A stretch of DNA of 64,000 nt from SZUA-430 sp964483585 (lineage in GTDB: Bacteria > Pseudomonadota > Alphaproteobacteria > Micropepsales > Micropepsaceae): positions 20,812 through 84,811 of the forward strand of contig CAZABH010000010.1 of NCBI GenBank assembly GCA_964483585.1. Reading direction: 5' to 3'. Under the pieces are notes generated by a model. The model saw nothing but the letters and a program-made list of their open reading frames with translations, did not search any database and was not told the origin of the DNA. Shown piece after piece: positions 33,510-41,789 of the stretch. Positions within the stretch are counted from its first letter, which is position 1. The number at the start of each line of letters is the position of its first letter. The translations under genes were made by a program, and so were the position numbers.

Positions 33510-35217
33510 GAGGCTGACGCTAACCTTTCAGAAGGTGCTGTGCAATTCACTGCTGTTTCTGTCGCTGGTGCTGGGGCAATCGGCAGCGGCTCAGCCGGTT
33601 CAAGGCCCGGTCATCGTTGCGTCGCATCCGCTGGCGTCGGAGGCTGGTGCCGAGATGATGCGCCGTGGTGGTTCAGCCGTCGATGCCGCGATTGCTGCAC
33701 AGATGGTGATGACGCTGGTCGAGCCGCAGTCCTCGGGCATTGGTGGGGGGCTCTTCCTGCTGCATTACGATCCTGGTACGCGCGCCATCGAGAATTACGA
33801 TGGGCGCGAGACAGCGCCGGCGTCGGTGACACCCAACCTGTTCCTCGGGGCTGATGGAAAGCCGGTTGGCTTCATCGAGGCTGTTGTCGGCGGTCGCTCG
33901 GTCGGGGTGCCGGGCGCGATCGCCGCACTGTGGCTTGCCCATCGCGAGCATGGGCAACTGCCGTGGGCGGAGCTCTTCGCGCCAGCGATCAGGCTTGCGC
34001 GCGAGGGTTTCACGGTGTCCCCGCGTCTTGCCAAGGTGATCGGGATGGTACCTTCGCTTGACCTGGTGCCCTCAACGGCGTCATATTTCAAACCGGACGG
34101 GAAGGGTCTTGCTGCAGGCGATATCCTGAAGAATGCTGCACTTGCCGACACTCTCGAGCTTATCGCCGCGAACGGGCCTGACGGTTTCTACAATGGACCT
34201 GTGGCTCAGGCCATTGTCGATGCCGTTGCGCATGCGCCGCAAGCGGCTGGGATTTTGACGCTGCGGGACCTCCAATCCTTTCGGGCGACCAAGCGGGCCA
34301 CATTGTGTGGAACCTATCGGGCCTATCGGATCTGTGGCATGCGGCCGCCGAGTTCGGGCGGTGTCGCGACATTGCAGATCCTGAAGCTTCTGGAGCGGTT
34401 TGACATGGGCGCGCTCGAGCCTGGCTCGGCGCAGGCGACGCATCTCTTTGCCGAAGCGCAGCGCCTTGCCTTTGCCGATCGTTCGGCGTTTCTGGGTGAT
34501 CCGGCGTTTGTGCCGGTTCCGATCAAGGGGCTTCTGGCGTGGCCATATCTGAGGCAGCGGTCGCTCCTCATTGACCCGCTGGTGGCGCGGGCGCAAGCCG
34601 AGGTGCGTCCGGGCGATCCGCGCGGGGCGAGCCGCGTCTATCGCCGCCTGCGCATTCCCGATCATGAGCGACCCTCGACGGCACATGTCAGCGTGATTGA
34701 TGCGCGCGGACGGGCGGTGTCGATGACGACGACTGTCGAAGGCCCTTTCGGCAGTCACCTCATGGCAGCAGGGTTCATGCTGAACAACCAGCTGACGGAT
34801 TTCTCGTTCAGGCCCATGGCTGACAACCGGCGCCTGGCGAACGCGCCTGCGGCAGGCAAGCGGCCCCTGTCGTCCATGTCGCCGACTTTCGTTTTTGACA
34901 GAACGGGTCGGCTTTACGCGGTGATCGGCTCGCCCGGAGGGTGGAGGATCATTCCTTATGTTTCAAAGGTTCTTGTCGGGCTGATCGACTGGAATATGGA
35001 CATGGCGTCGGCCATCGGCTTGCCGAATGTCACCAGCCGGTCGGCCGTCGTCGAGCTGGAGGCCAATCGGGGGCTCGAGGCGCTCGGTGCTTCGCTTGGG
35101 GCCATGGGGCATGAGATCAAGTTCATCGAGCAGACGAGTGGTCTCAATGGCATGCGGATCGTTGGCGGGCGAATTGACGCCGCGGCGGACCCGAGGCGAG
35201 AGGGGGCAGTGCGCTGA
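33508..35217 (+). CDS. ggt: gamma-glutamyltranspeptidase
   Basis: A 569-residue periplasmic gamma-glutamyltransferase that cleaves glutathione and gamma-glutamyl compounds. A signal peptide ends near SAAAQ (about 27). The large-subunit part includes SSGIGGGLFLLHYDP, ENYDGRETAP and RPPSSGGVATLQ (CGMRPPSSGG). Autocleavage is expected before Thr391 in PSTAHVSV, giving the small subunit with KRPLSSMSPTFVF and GSPGGWRI. GGGAG lies 5 bp before ATG 33508; the open frame upstream to 33142 is the antisense of the P1 peptidase. A repeat element begins 9 bp after the stop. Confidence 0.93.
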   Translation: MRLTLTFQKVLCNSLLFLSLVLGQSAAAQPVQGPVIVASHPLASEAGAEMMRRGGSAVDAAIAAQMVMTLVEPQSSGIGGGLFLLHYDPGTRAIENYDGRETAPASVTPNLFLGADGKPVGFIEAVVGGRSVGVPGAIAALWLAHREHGQLPWAELFAPAIRLAREGFTVSPRLAKVIGMVPSLDLVPSTASYFKPDGKGLAAGDILKNAALADTLELIAANGPDGFYNGPVAQAIVDAVAHAPQAAGILTLRDLQSFRATKRATLCGTYRAYRICGMRPPSSGGVATLQILKLLERFDMGALEPGSAQATHLFAEAQRLAFADRSAFLGDPAFVPVPIKGLLAWPYLRQRSLLIDPLVARAQAEVRPGDPRGASRVYRRLRIPDHERPSTAHVSVIDARGRAVSMTTTVEGPFGSHLMAAGFMLNNQLTDFSFRPMADNRRLANAPAAGKRPLSSMSPTFVFDRTGRLYAVIGSPGGWRIIPYVSKVLVGLIDWNMDMASAIGLPNVTSRSAVVELEANRGLEALGASLGAMGHEIKFIEQTSGLNGMRIVGGRIDAAADPRREGAVR

Positions 35218-35225
35218 GGCCTGAG

Positions 35226-35278
35226 TTTCGGTGACAGTTCACTCAACGGACTGATCATTGAGTGCACTGTCACCGAAA
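35226..35278. repeat. GGTGACAGTGCACTCAA inverted repeat, copy A
   Basis: Two 21-nt arms (35226-35246 and 35258-35278) are inverted copies with one mismatch, separated by 11 nt. Each arm has the core TTTCGGTGACAG followed by CACTCAA. The same core occurs at 48518-48622 and 63431-63460. It lies between converging ggt and glk and covers the last codons and stop of glk (TTT CGG TGA). It resembles the REP-type sequences mobilised by REP-associated tyrosine transposases, although no such gene is in the window. Confidence 0.8.
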
Positions 35279-36229
35279 TTGGGTTAGTTGGGCGGCGAGG
35301 CCGCGGAAGGCGAGGTCTTCGGCGGTGACGAGGTGGCAAGGGATGGGTTCCAGGTAGCTGCGCAGGCGCCCCTTGGCTTCGAAGCGGTGGCGGAAGAGCT
35401 TGCGGTCGAAGTGGTCACCCCATTGGCGGATGATGCCGCCGGCGATGTAGACGCCGCCGCGGGCGCCGAAGGTCAGTGCAAGGCTGCCCGCGGTGCTGCC
35501 GAGCATTCCGGTGAATATGGCCATGGTTTCGCTTGCGAGGGAGTCGTTGCCTGCGTGTGCAGCGCGGGCAATATCTGATGCCAGCGGCTTTTCTCGAAAG
35601 CTTATCCCATCGATGGCGGCGATGGCGAGGTAGAGGTTCTCCAGGCCCGGACCTGAAAGGACGCGTTCGAGTGCGACGTGGCCGAACTGGCGCATCAGCT
35701 GAAACATGATCGCAAGTTCGCGGTCGGTGTTGCACGGAAGGTCGGCATGCCCGCCCTCGCCCGGGTTGGCGATCCATTTGCCTTTGCCATCGGGAACTGC
35801 GCATGCGATGCCGAAGCCAGTGCCTGGGCCCAATGCGAGCTTCGTTGCGTCCTGCTCGGCGACCGTTCCGCCGATCTGATCGAGGTCTGCTGGCTGCAAT
35901 GTGGGCAGGGCGCGGGCCACTGCCGCAAAATCGTTCATCAGTATCGAATGTGCTGCGCCTGATGCCTTGCGCAGACTGTGGTGGGTCAGTGACCATGCTC
36001 CGTTCGTCAGCGTGATGCGGCCATTGACCAAGGGGCCTGCAGCGCAAACGGCGATGGTGTGGGGTGGTGTCGAAAGCCCAGCTGTATCGCGATAGGCTTC
36101 AAGTGTGTCGTCGAGGCCGTCGTAGAGGTTTGCAAGCCAGGTTTCGCGTTTATTGAATGTTCCATCCGGTAACATGGTGGCGAGACGGATATTCGTGCCG
36201 CCGATATCGGCGAGGATGGCGTATGTCAT
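35270..36229 (-). CDS. glk: glucokinase
   Basis: A 319-residue ATP-dependent glucokinase of the bacterial Glk family. The phosphate-binding motif ILADIGGTNIRLA opens the protein; the active-site region contains ILMNDFAAVARALPTL with the catalytic Asp, followed by LALGPGTGFGIACAVPDG and a glucose-binding NPGEGGHAD (in place of the usual SEGGH). The end is GGVYIAGGI and a C-terminal domain. The last residues, QFR, and the stop are encoded by repeat copy A. Its ATG overlaps the stop of the histidine kinase gene by 4 bp (ATGA). Confidence 0.94.
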   Translation of the reverse strand: MTYAILADIGGTNIRLATMLPDGTFNKRETWLANLYDGLDDTLEAYRDTAGLSTPPHTIAVCAAGPLVNGRITLTNGAWSLTHHSLRKASGAAHSILMNDFAAVARALPTLQPADLDQIGGTVAEQDATKLALGPGTGFGIACAVPDGKGKWIANPGEGGHADLPCNTDRELAIMFQLMRQFGHVALERVLSGPGLENLYLAIAAIDGISFREKPLASDIARAAHAGNDSLASETMAIFTGMLGSTAGSLALTFGARGGVYIAGGIIRQWGDHFDRKLFRHRFEAKGRLRSYLEPIPCHLVTAEDLAFRGLAAQLTQFR

Positions 36230-37692
36230 GCTACCGGTGCCTCCGCAGATGGCCGTGCGGGCATCGTGATGCGGAATGTTGTTCCGTCCGGCCCTGTGGC
36301 CTGGAGCGCCACGTCGCCGCCATGGGCGCGTGCAAGCTCGCGCGCGATTGCGAGGCCCAGGCCGTTCCCTCCGGCACGTCCCTGACCTGCAAAAGGCTGG
36401 AAAAGATGGGGGGTCACTCTTTCCGGAATGCCGTGTCCATTGTCGGTCATGTCGATGATGACGCGGTTGTCACTCGTGGCGTGCGCCGCGATGGTAATGG
36501 TCGGCTCCGCAGTGTTCTCGAGTGCTTGAACGGCGTTGCGTCCAAGGTTGACGAGAATGCGCAGGATCTGGTCGGGATCGGCATAGACAGTCAGGCCTGT
36601 CGGGATGCGATTGAGCCATTGAATGTTTCGCTTGCTTGCGGCCAGGGCTGCCTCCATTGCCTCGTCTGCAAGGGGCAGGAATTGCAGAATGGCGGGTGCG
36701 GGCGGTGTTTCGTCCGCCTTGCCATAGCGCAAGGTGTTGTTGGCGAGGCTGATGGCCCTGTCGATCGACTGGACGAGACGGGGGGCAAGGGCCGTGACGT
36801 TCGGGTCGCTGCTTGATGCCAGCCTGTCCGACGTGAGTTGGGCAGTCGACAATATGTTGCGCAGGTCGTGCTGAATCCGCGCCACTGCGGCGCCGAGGGC
36901 TGCGAGGCGCTCGCGCTGGCGCAGCGCATGACGCAGTTCCGTCTGCATGCTGGACAACGCGCGTTCGACTTGGCCGATTTCGTCCGCGCGGGATGATGGC
37001 TTCAATGTCCGCTGCGCGTCCTCTGGCTGTTCCTGAAAAGCGGTCATGGACATGCTGAGGCGCTTCATTGGCCGGACAAACAGGAAGTAGAGCGCCCAGA
37101 AGACCAGTGCGGATGTGATGAAGGCGATGACGAAGGACAGGTAGAGTAGTCGTTCGCTGTAGCTGAGCATGTCCTCGCGGATCGGGCTTTCGTTGACGAG
37201 GATCTCGATGGCTTCGCCGCCGCTTGCGCCCGGATTGCCGATGATGCGCAGGACGCGTGGGCCGGGGTTCAGCATTGTATCCATGCTTCGTACGATGAGG
37301 TCGGTCCACACGGGAGCGCGCAAGTCCACGGTCATGTCGGGTTCGGGCATGACGATTTCGCCGAGATAGACTTCGCGCTTTCCGTCTCTGACGACTGCAA
37401 TGCGACGGATACCAGCGCTGGTCAGAAGTTCAACGCGTAAGGTGTCGTAGAGACTGTTCTGGCCCATTTCATCGAGTGCTGTCACGGCGACTTGGGCGCT
37501 GGACACGCGGTTCGACAGGAGGTCGAGATAATGGCGGGCTGCTGATGGCAGGTAGATCACCATCTGGGCCACCAGCACGAACAGCGAGGTGAAGAACAGC
37601 AGGCGGCCGGACAGGCTCGCCACGAGGTTCCTGTAGAAGAAGGCCCGAATCATTCCAAACAAGGATGCCATTGCTGTGGCGATACCTAGCAT
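36226..37692 (-). CDS. HAMP-containing sensor histidine kinase, orphan
   Basis: A 488-residue membrane kinase. Two transmembrane helices (about 31-49 and 183-206) flank a periplasmic sensor domain of about 130 residues. A HAMP segment (about 207-260, containing SSRADEIGQVERALSSM) precedes the phosphoacceptor RIQHDLRNILS with His275. The ATPase domain has the N box LVNLGRNAVQAL, the G1 box DMTDNGHGIPE and the G2 box GNGLGLAIAREL. No response regulator is encoded next to it. It is translationally coupled to glk, which suggests control linked to sugar metabolism; the signal is unknown. The start could also be ATG 37671. Confidence 0.9.
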   Translation of the reverse strand: MLGIATAMASLFGMIRAFFYRNLVASLSGRLLFFTSLFVLVAQMVIYLPSAARHYLDLLSNRVSSAQVAVTALDEMGQNSLYDTLRVELLTSAGIRRIAVVRDGKREVYLGEIVMPEPDMTVDLRAPVWTDLIVRSMDTMLNPGPRVLRIIGNPGASGGEAIEILVNESPIREDMLSYSERLLYLSFVIAFITSALVFWALYFLFVRPMKRLSMSMTAFQEQPEDAQRTLKPSSRADEIGQVERALSSMQTELRHALRQRERLAALGAAVARIQHDLRNILSTAQLTSDRLASSSDPNVTALAPRLVQSIDRAISLANNTLRYGKADETPPAPAILQFLPLADEAMEAALAASKRNIQWLNRIPTGLTVYADPDQILRILVNLGRNAVQALENTAEPTITIAAHATSDNRVIIDMTDNGHGIPERVTPHLFQPFAGQGRAGGNGLGLAIARELARAHGGDVALQATGPDGTTFRITMPARPSAEAPVA

Positions 37693-37725
37693 AGGGTGGG
37701 GAGGCTCGCGACGGGATATGGCAGG

Positions 37726-39156
37726 TCAGGGCTTCGGATTGAAGAGGGACAGGATCTTAACCACGGCCCGCGTTGTGCGCGAGAACAGCTTGGGCGTGAA
37801 GTGGGCGCCGGCTGCGCGCTTCGAGACCTCCGCCAGTGTCGGATAGGGCACGATGAGGCCTGCAATGGCGCTGAGCTTGATCTTCTGGCTGATGGCCATG
37901 ACCCAGGGCAGTATGAGTTCGCCTGCATGGGGCCCGACGATCGTAGCCCCTACAGGTCGTCCGCGAACGATCACGACCTTGGCGAAGCCTCTGGTTTCTC
38001 GGATGGCCTGGGCCCTGTCGTTGTCATGCAGGGGCCAGCGCGCAATGCTGACAGAGAGCCCTTTGGCGCGGGCTTCGTGTTCGGTCATGCCGGCTTGTGC
38101 GAGTTCCGGGTCTGTGTAGGTGCACCAGGGTAGCGACGCATAATTGACCTTCGCCGATGTCTTGAACAGCAATCGACGCACGAGGAGGCCGGCGTGGTAG
38201 CCTGCCACGTGGGTGAATTGCGGACCGCCCGCTACGTCGCCGATGGCGAAGATCCTGCGGTTGGACGTGCGCAGGCCGGGGTCAATCTCTATGCCTTTTT
38301 GGGTGTACCGCACGCCAGCTGCTTCGAGGTTCAGACCGTCGACATTCGGCTTGCGCCCTGCGGCAACAAGCAGATGCGAGCCTTCGAGGGTCTGGCTCTT
38401 GCCGTTGGTGCTGATCGTCACGGTCACCCCTTCCGCTTGGCGGGCGACAGCCGTGACGGTGGTGTTCTCTCTTATGTCTACGCCATTGTCGATCAGCGCC
38501 TCTCGTATGACCTGGACCGCATCGGGATCGTCCTTGGGCATAAGGGTGCGGCCTTCAAGCAGTGTTACACGTGCGCCGAGGCGCCGATGGGCCTGGGCCA
38601 TCTCAACGCCGATGGGGCCGCCGCCGATCACCAGCAGATGTTCTGGGAGCTCCTGGTTGTCAAAGATTGTCTCGTTGGTGAGGAAGGGCGTGTCGGCAAG
38701 ACCGGGTATCGGGGGCCTGAGTGCGTGTGATCCCGTTGCGATCACAAAGTAGCTGGCGCGAACACGCAGCCCTGCGGCCTCGACTTCGGTCGGGCCAGTG
38801 AAGCGGGCTTCGCCCTTGATGACCCTGACCCCTAGCTTCTCGAAACGTTCGACCGAGTCGTTGGGTTCGATGGCGGCGATGACCTGCTTCACGTGGCGCA
38901 TGACGGCAGGGAAGTCGACTCTGAGCTGACCGGTGGATACGCCGAAGGCCGGGCCCTTGCGTGCGGCCTCGGCATGGGCTGCTGCTGCGATGAGAGCCTT
39001 TGAGGGCACGCAACCGAAGTTGAGACAGTCGCCTCCCATCAGATGACGTTCGATGAGGACGACCTTGCGGCCGAGTTGTGCTGCGCCGGCGGCCAGCGAC
39101 AGGCCTCCAGAGCCTGCGCCGATGATGCAGATGTCGGCCCGGATTGGTGTCGTCAT
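37726..39156 (-). CDS. FAD-dependent pyridine nucleotide-disulfide oxidoreductase (MerA/Lpd-like)
   Basis: A 476-residue flavoprotein. The FAD site is CIIGAGSGGLSLAAGAAQLG, the redox-active disulfide is GGDCLNFGCVPSKAL, the NAD(P) site is LVIGGGPIGVEMAQAH, and the second FAD motif is IFAIGDVAGG. At the C-terminus the lipoamide dehydrogenase base motif HxHPTxSE is replaced by VPYPTLAEVSKRA, as in mercuric-reductase-like proteins, so it is not a standard E3 enzyme. It overlaps the TVP38 gene by 4 bp, and such pairs also occur as single fused proteins. The substrate is unknown. Confidence 0.87.
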   Translation of the reverse strand: MTTPIRADICIIGAGSGGLSLAAGAAQLGRKVVLIERHLMGGDCLNFGCVPSKALIAAAAHAEAARKGPAFGVSTGQLRVDFPAVMRHVKQVIAAIEPNDSVERFEKLGVRVIKGEARFTGPTEVEAAGLRVRASYFVIATGSHALRPPIPGLADTPFLTNETIFDNQELPEHLLVIGGGPIGVEMAQAHRRLGARVTLLEGRTLMPKDDPDAVQVIREALIDNGVDIRENTTVTAVARQAEGVTVTISTNGKSQTLEGSHLLVAAGRKPNVDGLNLEAAGVRYTQKGIEIDPGLRTSNRRIFAIGDVAGGPQFTHVAGYHAGLLVRRLLFKTSAKVNYASLPWCTYTDPELAQAGMTEHEARAKGLSVSIARWPLHDNDRAQAIRETRGFAKVVIVRGRPVGATIVGPHAGELILPWVMAISQKIKLSAIAGLIVPYPTLAEVSKRAAGAHFTPKLFSRTTRAVVKILSLFNPKP

Positions 39157-39890
39157 TGGCTTCCACCCTTGCTGCCGGTGATGGAGCGGTAAACCAAGGG
39201 GATCAGGGACAATATGATCAATCCTGCGATGGGGATGTAGAAGTCGGGCCTGGTGATGATCGCGGTCAGGCTGAGGTCGGGCTGCTCGCCTGCGTCGAAC
39301 AGCACATTCAGGCCGTTGCCGATCGAGGCGAAGACAAACGCGCCGGGGATGATGCCGATCGCTGTCGTCAGGACAAAGGTTGCCAGCGATACACCGAGGA
39401 AGGCTGGTGCGAGATTGACGAGCCAGAAGGGGAACAGCGGCACGAGACGCAGGATCAGCATGTAGGAGAAGGCGTTACGCCGGAAGCCTTCTTCCATGGC
39501 CTTGACGCTGCCGCTGAAGCGCTGGCGCAGGGGTTCGCCCAGCGTCGAGCGTGCAATGAGGAACAGGATCGTGGCCCCGATTGTCGCTCCGATAACGATC
39601 CAAGCGGCACCGAACACGCTTCCGAAGAGAAAGCCGCCCGTTACGGAGAGGACTGCACCTGCGGGCAGGGATGCTGCGGCGACGACGATATAGGCCGCGA
39701 TGAAGATGAGCGCCGCTTCGGTTCGATGCTGCTGCACCCATTCCTTCAGCAGCGCCCGGTTTTCCTGGAGCTTGTCGAGCGAGACGTACTCGTTCAGGCC
39801 GAGGGCGAAAAAGGCGAAAAATGCGGCAAGCAGAGGCAGGAGCGGGGCAAGGCGATCGAGGGTGGATGTCGTGCGTGTCGGCTCGGTCAT
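39153..39890 (-). CDS. TVP38/TMEM64 family membrane protein
   Basis: A 245-residue DedA-superfamily (SNARE-associated/VTT domain) membrane protein. The VTT domain (about 65-185) carries SLPAGAVLSVTGGFLFGSVFG and the re-entrant motif LILRLVPLFPFWLVNLAPAFLG. Two further helices close the protein. DedA-like proteins move or flip lipids in the membrane. It starts 5 bp after the DUF547 gene ends and overlaps the FAD-oxidoreductase gene by 4 bp, so the three form an operon. Confidence 0.9.
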   Translation of the reverse strand: MTEPTRTTSTLDRLAPLLPLLAAFFAFFALGLNEYVSLDKLQENRALLKEWVQQHRTEAALIFIAAYIVVAAASLPAGAVLSVTGGFLFGSVFGAAWIVIGATIGATILFLIARSTLGEPLRQRFSGSVKAMEEGFRRNAFSYMLILRLVPLFPFWLVNLAPAFLGVSLATFVLTTAIGIIPGAFVFASIGNGLNVLFDAGEQPDLSLTAIITRPDFYIPIAGLIILSLIPLVYRSITGSKGGSQ

Positions 39891-39894
39891 GGGG

Positions 39895-40746
39895 TCATTT
39901 CGCCTCGTTCAGGGTCCAATCATAGTCATAGCCGTCGATGTCGCTGATCCTGTCGAGCTGTTGGCGAAGGGCGGGTGCTGCGTACTGCGATACGTGACGG
40001 ATGATGTCGGCATCGGTTTTGCCGAAATCGTCCCGGTACCATTGCCATATGCGGGACAGGGTGAGGCGGCCGTTCTTCACGCTGACGCCGCGCGGATGGT
40101 TCACGAAGCTGCGGGCGCCTTCATCGAGCATGGTCTCGAGGTTCCCGGGTGTGAAGGGGCGGGTGCCGAGGTTCGGACAGCCGATCGAAGCGCAATTGAC
40201 TGCGTAGTGGATGCGTGGGTCCTTCCATTGCTTACGCAGGATGTTGTGCTCTACGTCGTCGAGCGAGAGCGACTTGCCCTCGACGATCATGTTCTTCTGT
40301 TTCCACGGGCCGATGGTGAACAGGCCGCCGAGCGAGATGTCGCGAATGGACTTGACCGGGTAATGGGCCAGAACGATGTCGATGGTCTTGGCATTGTAGA
40401 GATTGATCCAGAAGGCCATCTGCGCGTCACGTGGCAGGCGGCTGACGGGTGTGGCTTCGAGTGCCTTTATGTATTGGGTGAGGCTGTTCCGATCGGCGGG
40501 GGTGACACGGCCATAGGCGAAGAGGTTCAGTCCATCCGGGCGTGTCACGATGTAGCGCGAGAGGATGAGGCCCCAAGGCCCGTGGTCCGTTTCCATCTCG
40601 AGAGCGGCTCCGGTTGATGTTGGTGTGCTTGCCGCGACATCGCCGGGCAGGGCTGCCACGGTGAGCCATAGCAGAACTGCGGCAAGCATTGTGCCTCGAT
40701 GCAGAGGATTGGGGCTCGTGGCGTTCATCTTTTTTTTCGTAGACAT
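39895..40746 (-). CDS. DUF547 exported protein
   Basis: A 283-residue exported protein with a signal peptide (about 18-40, ending GDVAAS). The DUF547 domain covers about 95-235, with the family motifs QMAFWINLYNAKTIDIVL, DDVEHNILRKQW, and IHYAVNCASIGCPNL with its conserved Cys pair. Function of the family is unknown; the fixed His and Cys suggest an enzyme. It is first in an operon with the TVP38 and FAD-oxidoreductase genes and divergent from rpmH. Confidence 0.88.
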   Translation of the reverse strand: MSTKKKMNATSPNPLHRGTMLAAVLLWLTVAALPGDVAASTPTSTGAALEMETDHGPWGLILSRYIVTRPDGLNLFAYGRVTPADRNSLTQYIKALEATPVSRLPRDAQMAFWINLYNAKTIDIVLAHYPVKSIRDISLGGLFTIGPWKQKNMIVEGKSLSLDDVEHNILRKQWKDPRIHYAVNCASIGCPNLGTRPFTPGNLETMLDEGARSFVNHPRGVSVKNGRLTLSRIWQWYRDDFGKTDADIIRHVSQYAAPALRQQLDRISDIDGYDYDWTLNEAK

Positions 40747-40884
40747 GCTCTGGGGTCCTGGTCGGGGCTTGCGGGCAGCTTGTTTACGATCCGGGGTGGC
40801 GGCCTGGTTACATTACGCTTTTGGCCCTGAGGTTGGTTCTTGAGGCAACGGCCGGAGGTGATCGGCGCCCCCAGTTGTGGTGAA

Positions 40885-40913
40885 TTGACTTTGGCGCCTG
40901 GAATCCATATAAG
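40885..40913 (+). promoter_or_regulatory. sigma-70-type promoter of rpmH
   Basis: TTGACT (40885-40890) and TATAAG (40908-40913) are separated by exactly 17 bp, near consensus. The expected transcript would start about 35 bp before the rpmH GTG. It probably drives rpmH, rnpA and the coupled yidD-yidC-engB-argB run. Confidence 0.75.
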
Positions 40914-40954
40914 CCGCCCCTCCCGTCGGTTCGCAGAGATCAAGGACTTCAGCC

Positions 40955-41089
40955 GTGAAGCGCACATATCAGCCCTCGAAGCTTGTCAGAAAGCGCCGCC
41001 ACGGGTTCCGTTCACGTTCGGCAACGGGAAATGGCCGCAAAGTGCTGGCCAATCGCCGCGCCCACGGCCGCAAGCGCCTGTCGGCCTAG
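40955..41089 (+). CDS. rpmH: 50S ribosomal protein L34
   Basis: A 44-residue L34, strongly basic: (V/M)KRTYQPSKLVRKRRHGFRS at the start and ANRRAHGRKRLSA at the end are the family sequence. The start is GTG at 40955, with AAGGA 8 bp upstream, typical of rpmH. A strong promoter lies upstream, and rnpA follows after 50 bp. Confidence 0.97.
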   Translation: MKRTYQPSKLVRKRRHGFRSRSATGNGRKVLANRRAHGRKRLSA

Positions 41090-41139
41090 TTCCCTTATCC
41101 AAGTTGGCGCCCGATAATCCCGCTTCGTCTGCGGTCAAA

Positions 41140-41493
41140 ATGTCGCGCCTTCAAAAGCGTGCTGATTTCCTGCGCCTTGCCCGGGGGCAGCGCCACTCGA
41201 CGGAGGGGCTCGTCCTTCAGATGCAGCCGAACCCTGATGATGGGGAGAGGTTGCGTGCAGGGTTCACCGCCACAAAAAAACTGGGAAATGCGGTTGTGCG
41301 CAACCGTACAAAGCGTCGGTTGCGCGAGGTCGCGCGTCTTGTGCTTCCACTTTTTGCGAAACCCGGATTTGACTATGTGCTAATCGGGCGCGAAGCAACC
41401 GCTTCGAGGCCGTTCACGCTGCTTGTGGAGGACTTGAAGCGGGCGCTTGCCCGCGTGCACGCAGCCCGACCGAGGAAGGCAGACAAGGAATGA
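41140..41493 (+). CDS. rnpA: ribonuclease P protein component
   Basis: A 117-residue RNase P protein that aids M1 RNA in 5' tRNA processing. LQKRADFLRLARGQR at the start and the RNA-binding RNR-type motif NAVVRNRTKRRLREVAR are conserved. I chose ATG 41140 (MSRLQKRADF); the frame is open further up through rpmH. It overlaps yidD by 4 bp (ATGA). Confidence 0.94.
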   Translation: MSRLQKRADFLRLARGQRHSTEGLVLQMQPNPDDGERLRAGFTATKKLGNAVVRNRTKRRLREVARLVLPLFAKPGFDYVLIGREATASRPFTLLVEDLKRALARVHAARPRKADKE

Positions 41494-41789
41494 CGGCGAC
41501 AGCGCTCGTGTCGAGATGCGCGAAGATCCTGCTCAAGCTGCCGATCCTGGCCTACCGGCTGGGTATCTCACCTTGGCTGGGGCGACATTGCAGATTCGAG
41601 CCGTCCTGTTCGGTGTATGCGCTCGAGGCGATTGAGCGGCATGGTCCGCTTGCGGGGCTCTGGCTTGCCGTGCGACGGCTTTCGCGTTGCCATCCCGTGA
41701 CGTGGCTGGGTGGCGCTCATGGCTATGACCCCGTTCCCGAAACATCCTGTTCCCACCACACCCATTCCCCGACCGGTAGACAAGAATGA
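41490..41789 (+). CDS. yidD: membrane protein insertion efficiency factor YidD
   Basis: A 99-residue YidD protein that aids YidC-dependent membrane insertion. The family motifs are LAYRLGISPWLGRHCRFEP then SCSVYALEAIERHG, and RCHPVTWLGGAHGYDPVP. The conserved Cys residues are present. It overlaps rnpA by 4 bp at its start and yidC by 4 bp at its end. Confidence 0.95.
   Translation: MTATALVSRCAKILLKLPILAYRLGISPWLGRHCRFEPSCSVYALEAIERHGPLAGLWLAVRRLSRCHPVTWLGGAHGYDPVPETSCSHHTHSPTGRQE

Noticed and set aside
37726..39156. Assignment as dihydrolipoamide dehydrogenase (lpd)
   Set aside because: The C-terminal HxHPTxSE motif is replaced by VPYPTLAE, and the operon is not a 2-oxoacid dehydrogenase operon.
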